A stretch of DNA of 5,664 nt from Actinomycetes bacterium (GTDB lineage Bacteria; Actinomycetota; Actinomycetes; Propionibacteriales; Propionibacteriaceae): positions 1 to 5,664 of the forward strand of contig WQUE01000117.1 of assembly GCA_009785885.1 (NCBI GenBank), written 5' to 3'. Position 1 is the stretch's first letter. Each line of letters starts with the position of its first letter. The translations under genes and the position numbers were made by a program. The notes under the pieces were generated by a model, which made no database searches, was not told where the DNA came from, and worked only from the letters and a program-made list of their open reading frames with translations. This document shows, piece by piece, positions 1-5,569 of the stretch.

Positions 1-1880
1 GTCACGTCGGCGCCGAGGTGCATCTCGAGGTCGCCCGTCCAGATACGGATCAGGTTCGCCGGGTCGGCCGGGTTCTCCACCCAGACGGGGCAGACCTCGT
101 CGCCGGTGCCGGCGCTCTCCCACGGGAAGCGCGCGCCCGCCGCGCCACTCGCGGCGGCCTTGCGCCGGGCGCCGTCCAGCCGGTGCCAGCGGTAGCCGAG
201 CATGCGGGCGGCCAGGTCGGGCTGCGTGAAGGTGAACAGCGGCAGCATGAAGATCTCGGTGTCCCAGAAGATGTGGTGGCGGTAGCCGAAGCCCGACAGC
301 GTCTTCGCGCCGATGCTGCTGTCGGCGAGGCGCGGGGCCACGGACAGGAGCTGGAACAGGCCGTAGCGCACGGCGATCTGGGCGGCGGGGTCGCCGTCGA
401 TGAGGACGTCGGACGCGTGCCAGGTCGTCGCCCAGGCCTGACGGTTCACCGCGGCGAGGGCGTCCCAGCCGGCGCGGGCCGAGGTGGCGGCGATCTCCGC
501 GACGCGGGTGCGGCGGTCGAAGCGCTCCTCCGAGCTGGCCAGCGCGACGTACTTGGTGGCCTGCCACGTCTGGCCCTCGGACAGGATCGCCGAGGCGAGG
601 ATGGCCGGCTGCCCGTCGGCGTCGCAGGACTCGATCGCGGACTCATCGGGCCGCAGCACGGCGCACGCGGCCAGCTCGATGCCGGTCGCCCGGGTGCGCG
701 TGACCGTCGTGACGGTGAGGCCGTCGACGGACTGGTCCACCAGGTCCCAGTGGCGCAGGCCGAGGTTGTCGACGTGGACGTCCAGGCCGCTGCGGACGTG
801 GACGGACGCGTCCCCGCGGGTCACCGCCAGACGTAGGCGGACGGCGGCGGCGTGTGGCTGGTCGAGGCTGCAGAAGCGCTCGTCGACCAGGGCGATCGTC
901 GTGGCGTCGTCGGGGGTCCAGGTCAGCGTGCGGGTGAGCGTGCCCGTGCGCAGGTCGAGGGACCACCAGGCGTCGGCGATCCGGGACGGATCCGCGCCGA
1001 GGCGGGCGCCGTTGGCCCACACGTCCATGCCCCACCAGCGCGGCAGGTTCGCCAGCTCGCTGCGGCTGACGGGCATGTCGTCCCAGACGCCGTGCATGAA
1101 GCTCGCCGGCTGTTCGCCGGGACGGCCCTCCAGCGTCGTACCCCGGACGGCGATGTGGCCGTTACCGATAGTGAGAATCGTCTCCAAGTGCTGGTCGGGA
1201 TCGGCACCTGCGGGGCGGCGCAGCGTCCAGGCGCCGTCGTCGATCAGGGTGCGGATGCGCGCCCAGGTGAGTCCGTCCAGGCTGGGGACGACCGCGTGGG
1301 CGGCGCCGACGCGGCTGAGCGGACCGATGCCCAGGGTCCACATACCGCCAGCCAGGCCGGCCTCGATGCCGGCGGTCGCGTCCTCGACGACGAGGCACTC
1401 ACCGGGCGTCACGCCGAGGGCCGCCGCGGCCTTCGTGAACACCTCCGGGTCGGGCTTGGAGCAGGTGATCAGCGTGCCGTCGATCACCGCGTCGAACGCG
1501 TCGTCCAGGCCGAGGCCGCGCAGCACGGTGTGGGTGTTCTTCGAGGCGGAGCCGATCGCCACGGGGATGCCGGCGGCCTTGAGTTCGGCGAGCAGTTCCG
1601 TCGAGCCGGGGAGGATGTCGTCCGGGGTCAGGGCCGACAGCGACTCGACGTAGTAGCGGTTCTTCCGGGTGGCGAGCTCGTCGAAGTCGTCGACCGTCCG
1701 GCCGCCCAGCAACAGGCGCAGGCAGTCGTCGCGCCCGACGCCCCGGAACGCCTCGTTCGCGGCGCGGTCGAACGGGATGCCCAGCTCGTCGGCCAGGCGC
1801 CGCCACGCCCGGTAGTGGTACTCCGCCGTGTCGGTGAGGACGCCGTCCAGGTCGAAGATGACGGCCGCGATCTCGTTCAT
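1..1880 (-). CDS. Bifunctional beta-phosphoglucomutase / GH65 disaccharide phosphorylase (fusion, 3' end outside window)
   Basis: Predicted cytoplasmic two-step enzyme: phosphorolysis of an alpha-glucoside to beta-glucose 1-phosphate, then isomerisation to glucose 6-phosphate. The ATG at 1880 opens an uninterrupted frame of 626 codons to the window edge. Residues 1-205 match HAD beta-phosphoglucomutase: DLDGVLTDT (nucleophile D10, acid/base D12), T18, H22, R50 in RGVGRDD, GSASKN (S111), SKPDP (K142) and VVEDATAGIEAG (E166, D167). After a short linker, GH65 begins near W218 with LTIGNGHIAVRG (residues 236-247). A beta-sandwich-like stretch follows to about residue 475, then the start of the helical catalytic domain with FWDTEIFMLP (538-547) and FPWESAGTGDE (585-595). 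The catalytic Glu and phosphate-binding region of GH65 lie further downstream, outside the window; roughly 350 residues are probably missing. A GAAGGA ribosome site (1885-1890) sits only 4 nt before the ATG. It is last of the four visible genes, 68 bp after the second permease. Both domain assignments are firm; the sugar specificity is unknown. Confidence 0.93.
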   Translation of the reverse strand, partial: MNEIAAVIFDLDGVLTDTAEYHYRAWRRLADELGIPFDRAANEAFRGVGRDDCLRLLLGGRTVDDFDELATRKNRYYVESLSALTPDDILPGSTELLAELKAAGIPVAIGSASKNTHTVLRGLGLDDAFDAVIDGTLITCSKPDPEVFTKAAAALGVTPGECLVVEDATAGIEAGLAGGMWTLGIGPLSRVGAAHAVVPSLDGLTWARIRTLIDDGAWTLRRPAGADPDQHLETILTIGNGHIAVRGTTLEGRPGEQPASFMHGVWDDMPVSRSELANLPRWWGMDVWANGARLGADPSRIADAWWSLDLRTGTLTRTLTWTPDDATTIALVDERFCSLDQPHAAAVRLRLAVTRGDASVHVRSGLDVHVDNLGLRHWDLVDQSVDGLTVTTVTRTRATGIELAACAVLRPDESAIESCDADGQPAILASAILSEGQTWQATKYVALASSEERFDRRTRVAEIAATSARAGWDALAAVNRQAWATTWHASDVLIDGDPAAQIAVRYGLFQLLSVAPRLADSSIGAKTLSGFGYRHHIFWDTEIFMLPLFTFTQPDLAARMLGYRWHRLDGARRKAAASGAAGARFPWESAGTGDEVCPVWVENPADPANLIRIWTGDLEMHLGADV

Positions 1881-1948
1881 GGATTCCTTCCCGTGCGGGG
1901 TCGAATCGTACCGGGCGAACGAAGACGTCGGCGCTGCGGCGTGCCGGC

Positions 1949-2836
1949 TCATTCCTTGACCGCTCCCGTCGCATTGTTCATGATGCGTTTCTGGAAGATG
2001 AAGAAGATGATGGCCACCGGGATGGTCATGAGGGTGGCGGCGGCGAGTTTCAGGGGATATTGCGTGCCCTGGCCGAGCTGTCCGGAGATGAGCAGCGCGA
2101 CGCCCTTCGTCAAGTTGATGAGCTCGGGGCGTTGGGCTGACACGATGAACTGCTGCAGTTCGTTCCAGGAACCCTGGAAACTCATGATGAGGATCGTCAC
2201 GAGGGCCGGGCGAGCCATCGGCAACACGACCGACCAGTACGTCCGGAAGATATTGGCTCCGTCAACCCTGGCGGATTCCTCCACGGCGACGGGGATCCCC
2301 TCGAAGAAGTTCTTCATGATGAACACGCCCGCCGCATCGGCGAAGAACGGCAGAATGATCCCGGGCAGCGTGTCGTACAGGCCCACCTGGCGCAACACGA
2401 GGAATCGCGGGATGAGCAGCGCGACGCCCGGCACCGCCATGATGCCGATAAGAGCACCGAACACGAGGTTGCGACCACGGAAATGCAGACGGGCGAGCGC
2501 ATAGCCGGCGGCCGAGTCGAACAGGACGCGCCCCAGCATGACGCAGACGCTGACCACGGCCGAGATGAGGAACCAGTGCGGGAAGTCAGAGTTCAGGAGG
2601 AGCTTGTTGAGTGCGGCGAAACTGACCGGGTTGGGGATCATCGACATGGGGTTCGTCGCCGCATCCGGTTCCGTCTTCACGCTGGTCACCACCTGGATGA
2701 GGAACGGTGAGATGTAGACGACAGCGATGATGGCAAGAACCGCATAGAGCGCGCCCTGCGTCGGTGAGAACCGACCGCGGCGCTTGCGCGATGACCGGGC
2801 GGGGGCCGCGATCCTGGGCACGGCAACGGCGCTCAT
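1949..2836 (-). CDS. Sugar ABC transporter permease, MalG-like (CUT1 family)
   Basis: Inner-membrane permease of 295 residues, normal length for the MalG-type subunit of a carbohydrate importer. A basic N-terminus (RSSRKRRGR, residues 14-22) precedes the first membrane segment (about 30-50), and further hydrophobic segments lie near 88-110, 124-146, 157-175, 208-222 and 264-281. The cytoplasmic EAA loop that docks on the ATPase is seen as EESARVDGANIFRTYWSVVLP (about 186-206), with the expected Gly and the final LP. The ATG at 2836 was chosen because it overlaps the stop of the upstream permease as ATGA (2833-2836) and is preceded, 7 nt away, by a strong AAGGGGGTGG ribosome site (2844-2853). 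The frame stays open upstream, but there it only shadows the other permease. It should pair with the product of 2833-3918. The substrate is inferred from the adjoining GH65 enzyme to be an alpha-glucoside. Confidence 0.93.
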   Translation of the reverse strand: MSAVAVPRIAAPARSSRKRRGRFSPTQGALYAVLAIIAVVYISPFLIQVVTSVKTEPDAATNPMSMIPNPVSFAALNKLLLNSDFPHWFLISAVVSVCVMLGRVLFDSAAGYALARLHFRGRNLVFGALIGIMAVPGVALLIPRFLVLRQVGLYDTLPGIILPFFADAAGVFIMKNFFEGIPVAVEESARVDGANIFRTYWSVVLPMARPALVTILIMSFQGSWNELQQFIVSAQRPELINLTKGVALLISGQLGQGTQYPLKLAAATLMTIPVAIIFFIFQKRIMNNATGAVKE

Positions 2837-3918
2837 GATGGGACCACCCCCTTGGTCTTCTTCGGCGGACGCGGCATGTCGGGCCTGTCGCGCAGCCAGA
2901 ACCGCTGCAGGATCGTGAAAAGGATGATGATGCCGAACAGGATGAACGCCACCGCCATGCCCTGGCCCCAGTAGCCGTCGATCATCGATGCGGAATAGGC
3001 CCGGTACGCGAGGGTGTATGTGGTGTTGCCCGGCCCGCCCTTGGTCGAACTGAACACCTGGTCGAACATCTGCCAGGCACCGATGATGCCGAGGGTGACC
3101 ACGGTGAACAGGACAGGCTTCAACTGGGGCAGCGTCACGTGCCAGAAGCGCTGCCAGGCGGTGGCGCCGTCGACGATGGCGGCCTCGTCCACCTCGGGCG
3201 ACAGGTTCTGGAGGCCCGCGATGAACAGCAGCATGAACGTGCCCGAGGTGCAGAAGATCGCCTGCAGCATCAGCGCGGTCATCGCCCAGGACGGGCCACC
3301 GATCCAGCTCCACCAGCTCACGCCCAGGAAGCCGTGATTGGCCAAGGCGGCGGGAGCCTCCTTGAGTCCGAGCCCCGAGAGGAGCGCCGTGAAGATACCC
3401 TGCGGATCGTTGAACCACACCGGGCCATGGATGCCGATCCACGACAGCATTTTGTTGACGACGCCCGAGGCATTGAAGAGGAACATCCACAGCGCGATGA
3501 TCGCCACCGAGCTGGTGACGGACGGGAAATAGAAGGCCGTCCGGAAGAAACCGCGCCCGCGGAGCACCCTGCCATTGACGATGACGGCCAGGAACAGTGA
3601 GAGCGCGGTGACGATCGGCACCACCAGGACCACGTACCACAGCGTGTTCCGTAGCGACCAGCCGAAGATCTTCTCCTGCAGCCCACCGCCGGAGGTGATC
3701 GCGACGTAGTTGTCGGCGCCGACGAAACTGAACTTGCCGGACAGGGGGCTGCCGTGCCCGTTGTAGTCGGACACACTCACCCACGCCGTCATGAGGATGG
3801 GCAGAAACAGAAAGACAAACAGTGCGATGAGCACCGGCGCGGACAGGATCCAGCCGGAGAGGGCTTCGCCTTTGCGAATACCTCCTCGGGTGGTTCGCCG
3901 CGCCGGTGCCATCGCCAT
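2833..3918 (-). CDS. Sugar ABC transporter permease, MalF-like (CUT1 family)
   Basis: Inner-membrane permease of 361 residues. A basic N-terminus (ARRTTRGGIRKGE) leads into a first membrane segment at about 22-46. More hydrophobic segments lie near 92-114, 133-149, 212-236, 268-285 and 319-337. The EAA loop is clear: EAAIVDGATAWQRFWHVTLP (245-264). The region between the third and fourth segments (about 150-211) carries roughly 30 extra residues rich in Trp and Gly (for example SWWSWIGG) compared with ordinary CUT1 permeases of about 300 residues, from memory of the family. The ATG at 3918 begins 5 bp after the binding-protein stop; a second in-frame ATG at 3912 (residue 3) is possible. No good ribosome site precedes either, so translation is probably coupled to the upstream gene. 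The stop overlaps the start of the next permease, which supports a single transcript and heterodimer. Confidence 0.93.
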   Translation of the reverse strand: MAMAPARRTTRGGIRKGEALSGWILSAPVLIALFVFLFLPILMTAWVSVSDYNGHGSPLSGKFSFVGADNYVAITSGGGLQEKIFGWSLRNTLWYVVLVVPIVTALSLFLAVIVNGRVLRGRGFFRTAFYFPSVTSSVAIIALWMFLFNASGVVNKMLSWIGIHGPVWFNDPQGIFTALLSGLGLKEAPAALANHGFLGVSWWSWIGGPSWAMTALMLQAIFCTSGTFMLLFIAGLQNLSPEVDEAAIVDGATAWQRFWHVTLPQLKPVLFTVVTLGIIGAWQMFDQVFSSTKGGPGNTTYTLAYRAYSASMIDGYWGQGMAVAFILFGIIILFTILQRFWLRDRPDMPRPPKKTKGVVPS

Positions 3919-3923
3919 GACGG

Positions 3924-5237
3924 TCAGCCGAGCAACGCCTGGAGTTCCGTCTGCGTCGACGCCAGAATAGCGGCCGGGTCGGACTTCGCCAACTGCGCCA
4001 GCTGGTTGTTCAGGTCACCGAGAACCGTCGAGGCGCCCTTGATCGTCGGGACGCCCTGGGCGTACGCCACGCCGTCCGCGAACGGCTTCATGGCCGGGAA
4101 CTCACTGTTGAACTGAGCCGTCCCGGACTGGAGCGACGGCGTCGGGCCGAAGGCCTTCGCGAAAGCGATCTGCTGCTCGGTCGTCGTGAGGAACTCGACC
4201 AGGCTCAACGCGCCCTGCTGGTTCGGTGAATCGGCCGCGATACCCCAGCCGTTGCTGAACTCCAGCGTGCCCTGCTTGCCCGTCGTCGGCGAGGCCGGCA
4301 TCGGCACGACGGTGAACTTGACGTTCGGGGCGTCGGCCTTCATCGCACCGGAGATCCAGTTGCCCTCGATCGTCATCGCGCACAACTGCTTGATGAACGC
4401 CTCGCCGCCCCAGCCGGTGCTGATGTCGGCGGCGAACTTCATCGAACCGTCGGCCAGCATCGACTTGGCGAAGTTGAGGGCGTCGACGTTGGACTGGTCG
4501 GTGGCGGTCACCTTCGTCTGATCGACGCTCATGAGGTTCGAGCCGTTGGCGACCATGAAGGCGCCGAGCCGCTCGTACTGGCCGCCGATCACCAGGCCGG
4601 TGACGTTGCCGGACGTGAGCTTCTTGGCCACGTTGTGCAGGTCATCCCACGTCTTCGGGTAGTCGGCCGCCGTGAGGCCCGCCTTCGACCACAGGTCGTC
4701 GTTGATGATCAACTGGAGCGTGCCGTAGTCCTTGGGGGCCGCGTAGAACTTGCCCTTGTAGGTGTAGTCGGCGACGAGGGCCGGGTAGAAGTCGGCCTTG
4801 TTCGGCAGCATGTCGCCGTACGCCCACAGGTTGCCCGCGTCGGCGTTGGCGGCCAGGGCGCCGGGCGAGATGTAGAACACGTCGGCGGGCTTGCCGGAGG
4901 CGAATCCCTGGGCCAGCTCCTGGTCCATGTTCGTGGCCGGGGTGACCGTCACCGGGATGCCCGATTTCGCGGTCCAGGCCGCAGCCGCCGCCTTGATCGC
5001 GTTGGTCTCCGCGTCGCCGGACGAGCCGAACAAGATGGTGAGCGGGGCCGCGGAGCTCGTCGGCGCGCCCGTCGTCGTGGGGGCAGCCGTCGTGGTGGGG
5101 GCCGCCGTGGTGGACGGTGCCGGCGCCGGTGGGGCGGTCGTGGTGGATGGGGTGGTCTTGCTGCACCCGGCGAGGGCGAGCGTGACCGCGAGGGTGATGG
5201 CCGCGGCTCCCCAGACCTTTCCTAGATTCTTGCGCAT
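3924..5237 (-). CDS. Extracellular sugar-binding lipoprotein of an ABC importer (family 1 solute-binding protein)
   Basis: Predicted cell-surface receptor that captures the sugar and delivers it to the two permeases. It has 437 residues from the ATG at 5237. The signal peptide is MRKNLGKVWG followed by a hydrophobic core and the lipobox LAGC, with lipidated Cys at residue 25. A Thr/Ala/Pro-rich tether (about 28-65) follows, then the binding fold from LTILFGSSGDAE (66-77). Family-like segments include GKPADVFYISPGAL (115-128), YPKTWDDL, MTIEGNWISGAMK and FSNGWGIAADSP. The Trp and Tyr residues could stack on sugar rings, but I cannot assign the ligand. A TTG at 5285 would add 16 residues ahead of the signal peptide and is less likely. 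The AAGGAG ribosome site (5250-5255) lies 12 nt before the chosen ATG, slightly far. It is first in the transport operon, usual for such loci, and sits directly downstream of the putative operator. Confidence 0.95.
   Translation of the reverse strand: MRKNLGKVWGAAAITLAVTLALAGCSKTTPSTTTAPPAPAPSTTAAPTTTAAPTTTGAPTSSAAPLTILFGSSGDAETNAIKAAAAAWTAKSGIPVTVTPATNMDQELAQGFASGKPADVFYISPGALAANADAGNLWAYGDMLPNKADFYPALVADYTYKGKFYAAPKDYGTLQLIINDDLWSKAGLTAADYPKTWDDLHNVAKKLTSGNVTGLVIGGQYERLGAFMVANGSNLMSVDQTKVTATDQSNVDALNFAKSMLADGSMKFAADISTGWGGEAFIKQLCAMTIEGNWISGAMKADAPNVKFTVVPMPASPTTGKQGTLEFSNGWGIAADSPNQQGALSLVEFLTTTEQQIAFAKAFGPTPSLQSGTAQFNSEFPAMKPFADGVAYAQGVPTIKGASTVLGDLNNQLAQLAKSDPAAILASTQTELQALLG
5055..5108 (-). 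repeat. Three in-frame 18-bp tandem units encoding the Thr-Ala-Ala-Pro-Thr-Thr linker
   Basis: Within the binding-protein gene, residues 44-61 read as three six-residue units: TAAPTT, TAAPTT and TGAPTS. The first two DNA units differ at only 2 of 18 bases; the third is diverged. They form part of a flexible tether between the lipidated cysteine (residue 25) and the folded domain (from about residue 66). Such tandem units can change copy number by slippage, and Thr/Pro/Ala-rich tethers in actinobacterial surface lipoproteins are possible O-mannosylation sites; both are inferences. Confidence 0.8.
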
Positions 5238-5257
5238 GAGGATTGGGATCTCCTTCC

Positions 5258-5271
5258 CGCCGTCTTCGGCG
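5258..5271 (-). promoter_or_regulatory. Short hairpin next to the ribosome site of the binding-protein gene
   Basis: Read on the minus strand, CGCCG-AAGA-CGGCG forms a 5-bp stem with a 4-nt loop, ending 2 nt before the AAGGAG ribosome site (5250-5255). The AGGA of that site can also pair with the TCCT just before the start codon. Both are short; a role in messenger stability or translation control is only a guess. Confidence 0.3.
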
Positions 5272-5285
5272 TGGCAGACTGGCAA

Positions 5286-5299
5286 TTTGATCGTTCAAA
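5286..5299. promoter_or_regulatory. Probable LacI-family operator
   Basis: TTTGATCGTTCAAA is a 14-bp palindrome with a central CpG in which 6 of 7 base pairs are symmetric; only the T/T pair next to the centre breaks it. Even symmetry around a central CG is the usual form of LacI/GalR-family operators. It lies between the binding-protein gene and a divergent LacI-type regulator gene, about 50 bp upstream of the binding-protein ATG and about 15 bp downstream of a possible -10. A repressor bound there would block initiation or early elongation of the transport operon. Binding by this particular regulator is inferred. Confidence 0.72.
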
Positions 5300-5314
5300 C
5301 GCCTGGTAAGGATT

Positions 5315-5320
5315 ACTGTA
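5315..5320 (-). promoter_or_regulatory. Possible -10 element for the transport operon
   Basis: On the minus strand the hexamer is TACAGT (4 of 6 matches to TATAAT), inside the AT-richer stretch TACAGTAATCC. Transcription would start near 5308, placing the palindrome at 5286-5299 at about +10 to +23. No good -35 is seen at the right distance; the best is a poor CCTGAG-like sequence. Treat this as a weak candidate. Confidence 0.3.
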
Positions 5321-5354
5321 CACGGGTCCGTCAGGACTCAGGCGCGCGTCGGGT

Positions 5355-5366
5355 CGATCGTTATCG
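5355..5366. promoter_or_regulatory. Possible weak second operator
   Basis: CGATCGTTATCG has a 4-bp inverted repeat (CGAT/ATCG) and shares the 7-base word GATCGTT with the main operator, 67 bp away. The outer arms differ from TTTGA/TCAAA. Paired operators allow looping in some LacI-type systems, but this site could be chance. Confidence 0.2.
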
Positions 5367-5431
5367 CATTGTGACCAAGGGGACGCCTGAGGCCGTCGCC
5401 CACACGGTAGGGTGGCGCCGACGGGCACCTG

Positions 5432-5543
5432 CTGGGTGAGCTTGCCGAAGCCGGCGTGGAGGAGTGAGTGGAGCCGCTGGTTGAGCCCGTCGAAACCATC
5501 GGCTGACAAGGGAGAACCGGCGGTGGTGGAGCTGGTTGAGACC
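5432..5543 (+). repeat. Three diverged copies of a 21-bp repeat in the lacI leader
   Basis: Copies lie at 5432-5452, 5477-5497 and 5523-5543, so their starts are 45 and 46 bp apart. The shared pattern is TGGTTGAGC, two or three variable bases, then GTCGAAACC. Twelve of 21 positions are identical in all three; copies 1 and 2 agree at 16 and copies 2 and 3 at 15. The middle copy is closest to an imperfect palindrome, with arms TGGTT and AACCA (5478-5498). I recall very similar TGGTTGAGCTTGTCGAAACC-type sequences as dispersed repeats in actinobacterial genomes. Here they probably lie in the untranslated leader of the regulator. Copy boundaries are approximate. Confidence 0.6.
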
Positions 5544-5553
5544 ATCGCGGACG

Positions 5554-5562
5554 AGGGGAGGT
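5554..5562 (+). promoter_or_regulatory. Ribosome binding site of the lacI-type gene
   Basis: AGGGGAGGT lies 7 nt before the ATG at 5570, an ideal distance. A GTG at 5561 is in frame and would add three residues, but it overlaps this site, so the ATG is preferred. Confidence 0.75.
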
Positions 5563-5569
5563 GAGCCGG

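Larger units (their letters stand above)
5238..5569. promoter_or_regulatory. Divergent control region between the transport operon and the lacI-type gene
   Basis: This is 332 bp without a convincing protein gene. From left to right it holds the binding-protein ribosome site and a small hairpin (5250-5271), a strong operator-like palindrome (5286-5299), a possible -10 for the minus-strand operon (5315-5320), and a weaker inverted repeat sharing GATCGTT with the operator (5355-5366). A TAGGGT on the plus strand (5408-5413) could be a -10 for the regulator, but no clear -35 supports it. The lacI leader then carries three repeat copies (5432-5543) and the lacI ribosome site (5554-5562). The part from about 5283 to 5320 is visibly more AT-rich than its surroundings, as expected for a promoter. 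Confidence 0.7.

Noticed and set aside
18..1653. Two further long plus-strand open frames (18-836 and 484-1653)
   Set aside because: They are antisense to the GH65/mutase gene, overlap each other and show no family features.
1881..1948. Terminator or new promoter between the second permease and the enzyme gene
   Set aside because: The 68-bp gap has only short, interrupted GC-rich pairing, no T-tract and no convincing promoter hexamers. Read-through into the enzyme gene is more likely.
852..2504. Plus-strand open frame of about 550 codons
   Set aside because: It lies antisense to the phosphorylase fusion and the second permease, has Arg/Ala/Gly/Val-rich composition without recognisable motifs, and mirrors the codon bias of the true minus-strand genes. 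It is a GC-rich shadow.
2837..3784. Upstream extension of the second permease frame to 3784
   Set aside because: The extension merely reads the first permease gene in another frame; the ATG at 2836 has an ATGA overlap and a strong ribosome site.
5238..5285. TTG start at 5285 for the binding protein
   Set aside because: It would put 16 charged and polar residues before a clean lipoprotein signal peptide and would bring the AAGGAG site inside the gene.
5326..5337. Small inverted repeat GTCC-GTCA-GGAC upstream of the operon
   Set aside because: A 4-bp stem in GC-rich DNA is expected by chance and has no similarity to the main operator.
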